A stretch of 10,765 nucleotides of DNA from JAQVYV01 sp964507305. Its GTDB lineage: Bacteria; Bacillota; Clostridia; Saccharofermentanales; UBA5734. This document shows positions 1 through 6,249 of this stretch, piece after piece. The notes beneath the pieces are model-generated. The model was not told the origin of the DNA, did not search any database, and saw only the letters and a program-made list of their open reading frames with translations. How positions within the stretch are numbered: position 1 is the stretch's first letter; the number at the start of each line of letters is the position of its first letter. The translations under genes were made by a program, and so were the position numbers. Where the stretch lies: the NCBI GenBank assembly GCA_964507305.1, contig CAZDPQ010000084.1, positions 1 through 10,765 on the forward strand, given 5' to 3'.

Positions 1-276
1 ATTGTGCGCTTGATGCATTGAATGGAAAATGGTTTGCCAATTCTCAAGGAGTTTGCGGATCTCATCTTCCTTTGCCTTCATGACTTCTGCCTGTTCCGTC
101 AATTCCTTGTTCTTCTGCTCCAGTTCTGTCATTTTATCTTCTTGGGAAAAATAAAGGGAAAGCGCAACGGCAAGCATCAGGATCACGCCGAGGCCTGTAA
201 AAAAAGGCTGGATGGCGTGTCCGGCCGGTTTCTTTTTCTTTTTTCTGTTTTTGGCGCCGCTGCTTGATTTCACCAT
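1..276 (-). CDS. Single-pass membrane coiled-coil protein, DivIC/FtsB-like (partial, runs off window start)
   Basis: The reading frame is open to the window edge, so only the first 92 residues are visible. Residues 1-20 are very basic (RKKKKK at 11-16), residues 25-43 form one hydrophobic segment (GLGVILMLAVALSLYF), and about 47-80 are charged and heptad-like (MTELEQKNKELTEQ), predicting a coiled coil outside the membrane. This N-in, one-helix, coiled-coil layout is that of the septum proteins DivIC/FtsB/FtsL, and divIC lies downstream of rqcP in many Firmicutes. Two in-frame ATGs occur at 282 and 276. GGTGAGG sits about 7 bases before the 276 ATG but almost touches the 282 ATG, so 276 is chosen. 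The end of the visible part does not show the DPxYIE-type motif I would expect of DivIC, so the family call is tentative. It could be another short coiled-coil envelope protein. Confidence 0.5.
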   Translation of the reverse strand, partial: MVKSSSGAKNRKKKKKPAGHAIQPFFTGLGVILMLAVALSLYFSQEDKMTELEQKNKELTEQAEVMKAKEDEIRKLLENWQTIFHSMHQAHN

Positions 277-310
277 AGCCATTCCTCACCGAAAAACATC
301 TACCGGTTTC

Positions 311-338
311 ATTGTAACGCGTCAAAAAGGCTTTTCAA
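311..338 (-). promoter_or_regulatory. Candidate promoter for the coiled-coil membrane protein
   Basis: On the minus strand TTGAAA (333-338) and TACAAT (311-316) are separated by 16 bases, about 35 bases upstream of the chosen start at 276. This would let the membrane protein be transcribed separately from rqcP. Seen by eye only. Confidence 0.4.
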
Positions 339-394
339 CGAAAAACCATGAATGAAACTCTTCGTTAACGGAAATGAAATGGATTTGTAATATT

Positions 395-661
395 TCACTC
401 ACCCGTCTGGTCCGGCGTATCTTCCATGATTTCGAACAGGGAAGAAGAATCCGCCTTCCGGACTGTTTCGGAGACATCGAGCACGCGGATCTTCGACATG
501 CCGTACCCGAACCGGATTTCAATGATATCCCCGACTTTGACCTGCGTTCCGGGCTTCGCCGGGCGGCCGTTGACAGTGACCCGGCCATTCGAGCTGACTT
601 CGTTCGCCACCGTCCTGCGCTTGATCACCCTGGACACTTTCAGAAACTTGTCAAGCCTCAT
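395..661 (-). CDS. rqcP: S4-domain RNA-binding protein, ribosome quality-control factor RqcP (YabO)
   Basis: This 88-residue protein begins MRLDKFLKVSRVIKRRT and has the S4 fold signature over about residues 1-55 (VANEVSSNGRVTVNGRPAKPGTQVKVGD), followed by a short acidic tail. Its length fits the HslR/YabO group. In Bacillus subtilis the family member RqcP binds stalled 50S subunits carrying peptidyl-tRNA and works with RqcH in C-terminal poly-alanine tailing of incomplete proteins. The ATG at 661 overlaps the last 11 bases of mazG and has GGGAGG six bases upstream, so translation is probably coupled to mazG. The usual Clostridia neighbours yabP and yabQ do not follow it; a membrane coiled-coil gene does, after a 118-base gap. 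It differs from the YaaA S4 protein usually found between dnaN and recF, which is absent here. Confidence 0.88.
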   Translation of the reverse strand: MRLDKFLKVSRVIKRRTVANEVSSNGRVTVNGRPAKPGTQVKVGDIIEIRFGYGMSKIRVLDVSETVRKADSSSLFEIMEDTPDQTGE

Positions 662-1535
662 CCCGGGCCTCCCGCTCGTCCGCCTTCACCTCATCCCAAA
701 CGCTGTCCAATTCCTCGAGCGACATCTCCTTCATATCCCGGCCGGAAGAAACGATCCGGCCTTCGACCGCCTCGAATCTCCGGATGAATTTACGGTTGGC
801 CTTGTCAAGCGCAAGCTCCGGATCGACATGAAGGAACCTGGCGTAATTGACCATTGCGAAAAACAGATCTCCAATCTCGTCCTCGACCTTCTCGCGGCCG
901 CCGCCGCCCCCGCGTCCTTCGCCGCCGCTGCAGGCGGCTGCCGCTTCGCGAACCTCCGCGAACTCCTCCTCGACCTTCGCAGCGACATCTGCGGTCTCCT
1001 TCCAATCAAATCCCGCGCCTGCGGCCTTTTTCTGTATTTTATGCGCCCGCATCAAGGCGGGAAAACTGCCCGGGACTTCCTTCATCGCCTGAGAGTGGCT
1101 GACATGGTTTTTTTCCTTACGCTTGTTCCTGTCCCACAGCGCGATCACGCTTTCCGCCGTATCGGCGCTGTCGCCGTTCCCGCCGAAAAGATGCGTGTGC
1201 CTGGACAGGAGCTTATCGCAGATTTTCTTGACCACGATCGAAAAATCAAAGTCTCCCGATTCGCTCGCCATCTGGCTGTGAAACACGACCTGGAGCAGGA
1301 CATCCCCGAGCTCATCCGCAATCCGGTCGGGATCCTTCCCGTCGATCGCTTCAACGACCTCGTACGCTTCCTCGACCACATTCCCCTTAATGGAATCGTG
1401 GGTCTGTTCGCGATCCCACGGGCATCCGTGTTCGCTGCGAAGGAAACTCATGATCCTGAGAAGGTCGTCGATCGTATACCGTTCTTTCTTCCTGATTTTT
1501 GCGGCCACGCTCGCAGCCATGTGTTTTTCTTCCAT
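651..1535 (-). CDS. mazG: MazG nucleoside triphosphate pyrophosphohydrolase
   Basis: The protein has 294 residues and carries two MazG domains. MazG hydrolyses nucleoside triphosphates to monophosphates and pyrophosphate, removing aberrant (d)NTPs. The N-terminal domain shows HGCPWDREQTHDSIK (36-50), EEAYEVVEAID (55-65) and DELGDVLLQVVFHSQM (74-89), which give the metal-binding ExxE (E56, E59) and ExxD (E75, D78) pairs. The C-terminal catalytic domain repeats the pattern with EEEFAEV (189-195) and EDEIGDLFFAMVNYARF (from 218; E220, D223). Between these two helices lies an insertion rich in glycine (203-213, GGEGRGGGGG), making the protein longer than the E. coli enzyme of about 263 residues. 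The ATG at 1535 has AGGGG close upstream; M6 is an alternative start. It lies 24 bases after the small upstream gene and overlaps rqcP, so the three form one operon. Confidence 0.93.
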   Translation of the reverse strand: MEEKHMAASVAAKIRKKERYTIDDLLRIMSFLRSEHGCPWDREQTHDSIKGNVVEEAYEVVEAIDGKDPDRIADELGDVLLQVVFHSQMASESGDFDFSIVVKKICDKLLSRHTHLFGGNGDSADTAESVIALWDRNKRKEKNHVSHSQAMKEVPGSFPALMRAHKIQKKAAGAGFDWKETADVAAKVEEEFAEVREAAAACSGGEGRGGGGGREKVEDEIGDLFFAMVNYARFLHVDPELALDKANRKFIRRFEAVEGRIVSSGRDMKEMSLEELDSVWDEVKADEREARDEA

Positions 1536-1559
1536 TTTCCCCTGTCTTTCGTAAATGTA

Positions 1560-1820
1560 TTATTTCAGTAATTTGATCTGAAATCTATTGAATTGGACCT
1601 TTTCCGTAAATTGCTCTTCGAAAAACACTGTTTGACGAAATCGCGAAAACTCATGCGTGTTCTTGTCCAACCAAAGCGGGATCGGCGCTTCAAGATCTCT
1701 GCAAAGGCGGATCAGGCACACTTCGAGATCGTGCACAAACGAATCTGACGGTTCGTCGGTCTCGGCGACCGCCGATGCGACTACAAGATTCGCCCTGAAA
1801 AGCTTGCCCTCGACCTTCAC
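1560..1820 (-). CDS. Conserved small protein of unknown function at head of mazG-rqcP operon
   Basis: This 86-residue protein uses a GTG start. AAAAGGAGG (1828-1836) lies seven bases upstream, the best ribosome site in the window, which strongly supports a real gene. The sequence is a compact alpha/beta-like pattern with no signal peptide or membrane segment: a first strand (KLFRANLVVASAVAE), a helix (SDSFVHDLEVCLIRLCRDLE), then PIPLWLDKNTHEFSRFRQT and a closing strand (EKVQFNRFQIKLL). I recall similar small Clostridia proteins with a P.P.WL.KN..EF....T.F motif, all annotated hypothetical, but cannot search for them here. It is first in an operon with mazG and rqcP and divergent from dnaA. 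A role linked to nucleotide quality or translation is only guilt by association. Confidence 0.8.
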   Translation of the reverse strand: MKVEGKLFRANLVVASAVAETDEPSDSFVHDLEVCLIRLCRDLEAPIPLWLDKNTHEFSRFRQTVFFEEQFTEKVQFNRFQIKLLK

Positions 1821-1847
1821 CGCAGCGCCTCCTTTTCTGTCGAAACC

Positions 1848-1875
1848 ATTGTAACATAGGGCCGGAGATAGGCAA
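1848..1875 (-). promoter_or_regulatory. Promoter of the small-protein-mazG-rqcP operon
   Basis: On the minus strand there is an extended -10, TGTTACAAT (1848-1856), and a partial -35, TTGCCT (1870-1875), with a 16-base spacer. The predicted RNA start near 1841 leaves a very short leader ahead of the AAAAGGAGG ribosome site. It is divergent from the dnaA promoter. Confidence 0.6.
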
Positions 1876-1938
1876 GGGCTTTTAAAACATCACAAGAATG
1901 CCTGGCGTTTTTTGTTGATTCCATGAGGATTTTGAACC

Positions 1939-1967
1939 TATCTAATAGCGCGGATTTCTGTTAAAAT
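1939..1967 (+). promoter_or_regulatory. Probable dnaA promoter (extended -10)
   Basis: TGTTAAAAT (1959-1967) is an extended -10 element about 37 bases before the dnaA start. No good -35 sits at 16-18 bases: TTGAAC at 1932-1937 would need a 24-base spacer. I see no clear DnaA box in this 183-base divergent region, so autoregulation by DnaA is not evident here. Confidence 0.5.
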
Positions 1968-2003
1968 ACTTTTGTTGCCCCCATTTCCTGAAAGGACGGA
2001 TCC

Positions 2004-3347
2004 ATGGATATTTCCCGGGCCGAACAGCTTTGGACCAAGGTCAGAGGCCTGATCGAAGGCGAGATGTCGGAGATCAGCTACAACACCTGGATCGTTCCGA
2101 TCGAGGCTGTTTCCTGTGATGAAAAAGCCATGGTTCTTGCCGTTCCCAATGATTTCCACCGTTCCTTCGCCGAGCAGTACATCCCTCTGATCCGCAGCGC
2201 GGTCCGCAAGTCGGGCGGGATCGACCTCGACATTCGGATGATCCTCCGCGGGCAGGAGATGTCCGGCACCGTCTCGCCGTTCTCCGCAGGAGAGGATCTG
2301 ACAGGGCAGGGGAATTCCTTTGGCGCCGGAAAGATCAACCCCCACTACACGTTTGATACCTTTGTCGTCGGCAGCGGCAACCGGTTCGCGCACGCCGCCT
2401 GCGTCGCCGTTGCGGAGAAGCAGGGAGGGCGCAATTTCAACCCCCTTTTCCTTTATGGAGGATCCGGCCTCGGCAAGACCCACCTGATGCACTCGATCGG
2501 CAACTATGTCATGGCCCGTTTTCCGGAGAAGAAGGTCCTGTATGTCCAGAGTGAACAGTTCGTCAACGAGTTCATCATGACGATCAAGGAGAACAAGTAC
2601 GACGATTTCCGGAATAAATACCGGAACACGGACATCCTTCTCATCGATGACATCCAGTTCATCGAAGGGATGAACCAGATGCAGATCGAGTTTTTCCACA
2701 CATTCAATTCCCTGTACGAATCCGGCAAGCATATCGTCATGACCTGCGACAAGCCCCCGCAGAGCCTGGCGAAGCTTGAAGAGCGCCTGCGAACGCGATT
2801 TGCCTGCGGCCTTACGGTCGACATCCAGCCACCGGACTACGAGACCAGGATCGCGATCCTCAAGAACCGCGCCCAGCTCAACCATGCCGATGTCCCGGAA
2901 GATGTCCTCGATTATATCGCATCCAATATCGCGACCAATATCCGCGAGCTGGAAGGCGCGTTCAACACAGTCCTGTGCTATTCGCTCCTTGCGGGCGGCA
3001 TCACGCTCGACATCGCACGCGAAGCTCTCAAGGACATCATCGCTCCCATCGCGGCACGCAAAATCAACAGCGATTACATCATGGAGATCGTGGCGAATTA
3101 TTACAACATCACTCCATCCGACCTCCGTTCGAAGCGCCGCAGCAATGAAGTCGCGATCCCGCGACAGATTGCCATGTACCTGTGCCGCAACCTGCTGGAC
3201 ATGACTTTTCCGCAGATAGGCGGCGATTTCGGCAACCGCGACCACTCCACGGTCATGCATGCCTGTTCGAAAATCGCGGACGAGATTTCTTCAGACGACG
3301 AGACGCGCAAGGATATCGAAGAGCTGAAGAAAAGGATCAAAGGATAA
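2004..3347 (+). CDS. dnaA: Chromosomal replication initiator protein DnaA
   Basis: The protein has 447 residues, normal for the family. DnaA binds 9-base boxes at oriC, forms an ATP-dependent helical oligomer, melts the origin and helps load the replicative helicase. Domain I is residues 1 to about 75 (AEQLWTKVRGLIEGEMSE, then YNTWIVPIE). A short domain II linker runs to about 110 (TVSPFSAGEDLTGQG). The AAA+ domain III starts at NPHYTFDTFVVGSGNRFAHA and contains Walker A GGSGLGKT (152-159), Walker B LLIDDIQF (212-219), the sensor region IVMTCDKPP and IRELEGAFNTV. Domain IV ends with the DNA-binding signature GNRDHSTVMHA (410-420). The ATG has AAAGGA seven bases upstream. The window's main oriC candidate follows the gene. 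Nothing is missing or broken. Confidence 0.98.
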   Translation: MDISRAEQLWTKVRGLIEGEMSEISYNTWIVPIEAVSCDEKAMVLAVPNDFHRSFAEQYIPLIRSAVRKSGGIDLDIRMILRGQEMSGTVSPFSAGEDLTGQGNSFGAGKINPHYTFDTFVVGSGNRFAHAACVAVAEKQGGRNFNPLFLYGGSGLGKTHLMHSIGNYVMARFPEKKVLYVQSEQFVNEFIMTIKENKYDDFRNKYRNTDILLIDDIQFIEGMNQMQIEFFHTFNSLYESGKHIVMTCDKPPQSLAKLEERLRTRFACGLTVDIQPPDYETRIAILKNRAQLNHADVPEDVLDYIASNIATNIRELEGAFNTVLCYSLLAGGITLDIAREALKDIIAPIAARKINSDYIMEIVANYYNITPSDLRSKRRSNEVAIPRQIAMYLCRNLLDMTFPQIGGDFGNRDHSTVMHACSKIADEISSDDETRKDIEELKKRIKG

Positions 3348-3600
3348 GATTTTCCACTTTTTCCTGTTGATATGGGGATAACTTCGTGTGGATCCAATGG
3401 GGATAAAAGAAACATGTATTTTTATTCACTTTATTTCACAAAAAAGGAAAGGTTGTCCTCACTCTTGTCCACACCCTTCGGCCCTTGCGGCACAACGGAC
3501 GAGGTACTTTTTCCATAGTATCCCCAACACATAATAAGAAATAGTGATAAAATAGATATAATGCATTGGTTGACCATACCACATCAAGGAGGCCCTCACC
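3348..3600 (+). other. Candidate oriC: dnaA-dnaN intergenic region with DnaA-box cluster
   Basis: This 253-base non-coding stretch holds seven DnaA-box-like 9-mers relative to TTATCCACA. On the minus strand: TGGGGATAA at 3373-3381 and 3398-3406, and TGTGGATCC at 3387-3395. On the plus strand: TTTTCCACT at 3350-3358, TTGTCCTCA at 3453-3461, TTGTCCACA at 3465-3473 and GTATCCCCA at 3518-3526. Two AT-rich tracts (about 3403-3450 and 3527-3562) could serve as the unwinding element; the second lies just after the last box and includes the dnaN -10 elements. None of the boxes is a perfect consensus match. In many Firmicutes the functional unwinding region lies between dnaA and dnaN, which supports the call. 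Confidence 0.75.
3545..3562 (+). promoter_or_regulatory. dnaN promoter -10 elements
   Basis: An extended -10, TGATAAAAT (3545-3553), and a consensus TATAAT (3557-3562) lie close together 39-56 bases before dnaN, without a recognisable -35. Both sit in the AT-rich tract of the origin, so dnaN transcription and origin opening may share DNA. Confidence 0.5.
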
Positions 3601-4701
3601 ATGAAAATCCTGTGTTCAAGAGATCAGTTTGTCGATGCGATCAACGTCGTCCAGAAGGCGGTTTCCACCCGATCGACGCTTCCCATCCTCGACGGGATCC
3701 TTGTTGAGGCAGACGATAAGGTCAAGCTTACGGGATATGATCTGGAGACAGGGATCGAGTGCTCTTTCGAAGCAGATGTCGCGGAGAAGGGCAGCATCGT
3801 CATCAATTCCCGGATCCTGGGCGAAATCATCAAAAAACTGCCGGACGAGACGGTCCGGCTTGAGGTGGGAGCCGGCAATACGGTCGCGATCGAAAGCGGC
3901 AATTCCCATTTTTCGATCAAGGGAATCAACTCGGAAGGCTATCCGAAAATTCCGACAGTGGAGGATTATGAAAAAATAGTCCTTCCGCAGAATGCGTTTC
4001 GGGATATGATACGTCAGACGATTTTTGCGGTCAGCACGGATGAGAGCAGACCGGTGCTGAACGGCTGCAACATCAAGTGTGCGGATGGGGGCGTGGAGAT
4101 CGTTGCGATTGATGGATTCCGTCTTGCTCTTCGTCGCAAAGCGATCGATGGACAGATTCCAGAGGTGTCGTTCATCGTTCCGGGAAAATCTCTCAATGAA
4201 GCCGGACGCATCGCGGAAAATTCAGAGGAACCCATCGAAATCTATAAATCAACCAATCACATTATGTTCGATACCGGCAGGGTCAAGATGGTGTCGAGAC
4301 TGATTGCGGGGGAATACATGAATTACGGGAGCATTATACCGAAGACTTCCGAGACGACGATTCTCGTGTCGCCGTCGGTCTTGTACAACGCGATCGAGAG
4401 GTCGTCGCTCATCATCACGAGCGACGACCGCAAGTTTCCGGTCAGGATCATGACCACGGATGACGAGACTCTTGTCATCAGCTCGAACACGGACCTCGGC
4501 AGCGTGAGGGAAGAAGTGCACATCTCCATGAGCGGCAGCAAAATCGACATCGATTTCAACCCCCGATATTTCATCGACGCACTCAAAGTAATCGAGGATG
4601 AGGAGATTTCGATTTCCTTCAACGGCAACATGGGGCCTTGCGTGCTCCGGCCGGTGGAAGGCGAAAATTTCGCTTATCTCGTGCTGCCTTTGAGAAGGTA
4701 A
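3601..4701 (+). CDS. dnaN: DNA polymerase III beta subunit (sliding clamp)
   Basis: The protein has 366 residues, the usual size for this three-domain clamp. Two copies form a ring around DNA that tethers the replicative polymerase and binds many repair proteins through a hydrophobic pocket. The start MKILCSRDQFVDAINVVQKAVSTR, the STLPILDGILVEA block, SRPVLNG (149-155) and IDGFRLALR are characteristic, and the protein ends with YLVLPLRR in place of the common LPMRL/LPVRL-type tail. In the conserved G-x-Y/F-P loop before the IIP motif this protein has GEYMNY (237-242), with Met at 240 where Pro is usual. The ATG has a perfect AAGGAGG (3586-3592) eight bases upstream. recF begins one base after its stop codon, so the two are co-transcribed and probably translationally coupled. 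Confidence 0.97.
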   Translation: MKILCSRDQFVDAINVVQKAVSTRSTLPILDGILVEADDKVKLTGYDLETGIECSFEADVAEKGSIVINSRILGEIIKKLPDETVRLEVGAGNTVAIESGNSHFSIKGINSEGYPKIPTVEDYEKIVLPQNAFRDMIRQTIFAVSTDESRPVLNGCNIKCADGGVEIVAIDGFRLALRRKAIDGQIPEVSFIVPGKSLNEAGRIAENSEEPIEIYKSTNHIMFDTGRVKMVSRLIAGEYMNYGSIIPKTSETTILVSPSVLYNAIERSSLIITSDDRKFPVRIMTTDDETLVISSNTDLGSVREEVHISMSGSKIDIDFNPRYFIDALKVIEDEEISISFNGNMGPCVLRPVEGENFAYLVLPLRR

Positions 4702-4702
4702 T

Positions 4703-5878
4703 ATGGTCATCCGCGAACTGCAGCTCACCCATTTCCGGAACTACAGGGACCTGAAGCTTACGTTTGATTCCGATATCAGCGTTTTATACGGCCAGAACGC
4801 CCAGGGAAAAACCAATATTCTGGAGGCGATCTACCTTTGCTCCTGTCTGCGCTCTCACAGGACTTCGCGGGACATGGACCTGATCGCGCACAGCGAAAGC
4901 GACTATGGCGTCTACCTGGAGTACTGCGAGCCGGATCCATCCAGGATCGAGCCAACGTTCACGGAGAGCCTTTCGGTAACCTTTTACGACGCTGTAGCGA
5001 AAGATCCTGCAAGGCAGAAAAGCCGCAGGGTCATGAAGCACAACGGCATCGCACTCAGCAGGATGGGCGACATGATCGGACTGTTCAACGCCGTCATTTT
5101 CGCGCCGGAGGACCTCAACATCATCAAGGAAGGCCCGTCTGCGCGAAGGCGTTACATGGATATCCTGATTTCGCAGATCCGCGCGTCCTATTTCAACGAA
5201 CTGACGATTTACCAGAAAGTGCTGATGCAGAGGAATGCCCTTCTCAAGCAGATGCGCGACGGGATGTCGCTCCGGGATTACGAGCTGCTGTACTCCTGGG
5301 ACTGCGCACTCGCGGAGTCGGCATCCAAAATCATGTCGACCCGGGCGGATTTCGCGGCGAAAATTTGTAAAAACGCGTCGAAACATCATTCCGACATGTC
5401 TTCCGGAAAAGAAATGATCGACGTTAAATACCGCACCATGGCAGGGATATCCCTGGATGGAAGCCTGGACGATATCCGAAAGGGCATCCTTGACAAGCTG
5501 AAAGGTAATTTTTCTGAGGATGTGGAACGCGGGTCGACCGGCAGCGGCTGCCACCGGGACGACCTGGAGATCACGATCGACGGCGAGCCGATCCGGGTCT
5601 TCGCGTCCCAGGGCCAGCAAAGGACGGCAGTGCTTGCGCTCAAGATCGCGGAGCTTGAGATCATCTGCCAGGAGACGGGAAGCATGCCGGTGCTGCTTCT
5701 GGACGATGTGATGAGCGAACTCGACGAGACGCGCAGAGGACAGCTTCTGGCTTCCATCGGCAGCGCACAGGTGATCCTCACCTGTACGGACAAGTCTCAT
5801 GCCGCGCAGGATTTCCTGAGCAGAAGCCCGGGGCGGACGGTGCGGTATTACCACGTGCTGGACGGGAGCATATCGTGA
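4703..5878 (+). CDS. recF: DNA replication and repair protein RecF
   Basis: The protein has 391 residues, slightly longer than typical. RecF is an SMC/ABC-type ATPase that, with RecO and RecR, loads RecA on gapped DNA at stalled forks. Visible motifs are LTHFRNYRDLKLTF near the start, Walker A GQNAQGKT (30-37), the ABC signature ASQGQQRT (301-308) and Walker B VLLLDDVMSELD (330-341). The FAPEDLNIIKEGPSARRRYMD block is typical of RecF. The start is one base after the dnaN stop, with GAGAAGG inside the end of dnaN as a ribosome site. The small S4-domain gene yaaA that usually lies between dnaN and recF in Firmicutes is absent. An 80-base gap follows before remB. Confidence 0.97.
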   Translation: MVIRELQLTHFRNYRDLKLTFDSDISVLYGQNAQGKTNILEAIYLCSCLRSHRTSRDMDLIAHSESDYGVYLEYCEPDPSRIEPTFTESLSVTFYDAVAKDPARQKSRRVMKHNGIALSRMGDMIGLFNAVIFAPEDLNIIKEGPSARRRYMDILISQIRASYFNELTIYQKVLMQRNALLKQMRDGMSLRDYELLYSWDCALAESASKIMSTRADFAAKICKNASKHHSDMSSGKEMIDVKYRTMAGISLDGSLDDIRKGILDKLKGNFSEDVERGSTGSGCHRDDLEITIDGEPIRVFASQGQQRTAVLALKIAELEIICQETGSMPVLLLDDVMSELDETRRGQLLASIGSAQVILTCTDKSHAAQDFLSRSPGRTVRYYHVLDGSIS

Positions 5879-5886
5879 CCGGAATA

Positions 5887-5895
5887 TGGTATAAT
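5887..5895 (+). promoter_or_regulatory. Promoter for remB-gyrB (extended -10)
   Basis: TGGTATAAT (5887-5895) is a complete extended -10 just after the recF stop, with no clear -35. RNA starting near 5902 would carry a leader of about 57 bases containing the hairpin at 5917-5940. An ACCGGA repeat lies on each side (5878-5883 and 5905-5910). Confidence 0.6.
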
Positions 5896-5916
5896 GACCT
5901 GGTTACCGGATCAGAG

Positions 5917-5940
5917 CCGCAGGCCTGACCCGGGCTGCGG
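5917..5940 (+). repeat. GC-rich leader hairpin upstream of remB
   Basis: CCGCAG (5917-5922) pairs with CTGCGG (5935-5940). Two further C-G pairs inside (5924-5925 with 5933-5934) leave a 7-base loop and a one-base bulge. It ends just before the remB ribosome site. No T-run follows, so it is not an intrinsic terminator. Confidence 0.5.
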
Positions 5941-5958
5941 GACAGACAGGTGAAGCGG

Positions 5959-6249
5959 ATGTATATCCATATCGGGGGGGAATACTCGATTCCGGCGAAG
6001 ACCATCCTCGGTGTTTTTGACCTGGATGGGATCACTTCCGGGAGCGGGGACAGCCTTCTGTTTTTAAAAAGAGCAGAAGCGGATGGACGGATCGAGAGCG
6101 TTTCCTACGACATTCCGCGCAGCGTCATCGTGACATTGGAGAAGGTTTATATTTCACCGATTTCGCCGCGGACCCTTCGCAAAAGGATCCGTTTCTGGGA
6201 GGAATACGGAGAAGCAAATACCACAAAGGACGGCATGGATCATGACTGA
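5959..6249 (+). CDS. remB: DUF370-family protein RemB (YaaB)
   Basis: The protein has 96 residues and opens MYIHIGGEYSIPAKTILGVF, matching the RemB/YaaB group (MYIHLG...IVGIFD). Later blocks PRSVIVTLEKVYISPISP and TLRKRIRFWEE also match. In B. subtilis RemA and RemB are needed for expression of biofilm matrix genes, and RemA acts as a DNA-binding regulator; the position between recF and gyrB is conserved in Firmicutes. The start is the ATG at 5959, with AGGTGA five bases upstream. An in-frame GTG at 5950 has a poorer site and would add three residues not seen in the family. The segment FDLDGITSGSGDSLLFLKRAEADG is somewhat longer than I recall for YaaB, and the C-terminal tail is polar. It overlaps gyrB by eight bases. 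Confidence 0.85.
   Translation: MYIHIGGEYSIPAKTILGVFDLDGITSGSGDSLLFLKRAEADGRIESVSYDIPRSVIVTLEKVYISPISPRTLRKRIRFWEEYGEANTTKDGMDHD

Noticed and set aside
332..370. AACGAA/TTCGTT inverted repeat between rqcP and the membrane protein gene, possible terminator
   Set aside because: The stem is only six pairs with a loop of about 18 bases and no suitable T-run follows on either strand, so a terminator call is not supported.
1938..3260. 440-codon open frame antisense to dnaA
   Set aside because: It lies entirely within a clear dnaA gene, has no recognisable motif, and is expected from the G/C-rich third positions of the sense strand. Similar long antisense frames oppose mazG (426-1571), recF (4784-5854) and gyrB (6125-7234).
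5853..5858. CACGTG core near the end of recF as a possible third parS
   Set aside because: The flanks (TTAC on the left, CTGG on the right) do not match the TGTTT/AAACA arms of parS.
5950..5958. GTG start for remB three codons upstream of the chosen ATG
   Set aside because: The AGGTGA ribosome site overlaps this GTG and is correctly spaced for the ATG at 5959. Family members begin with MYIH.
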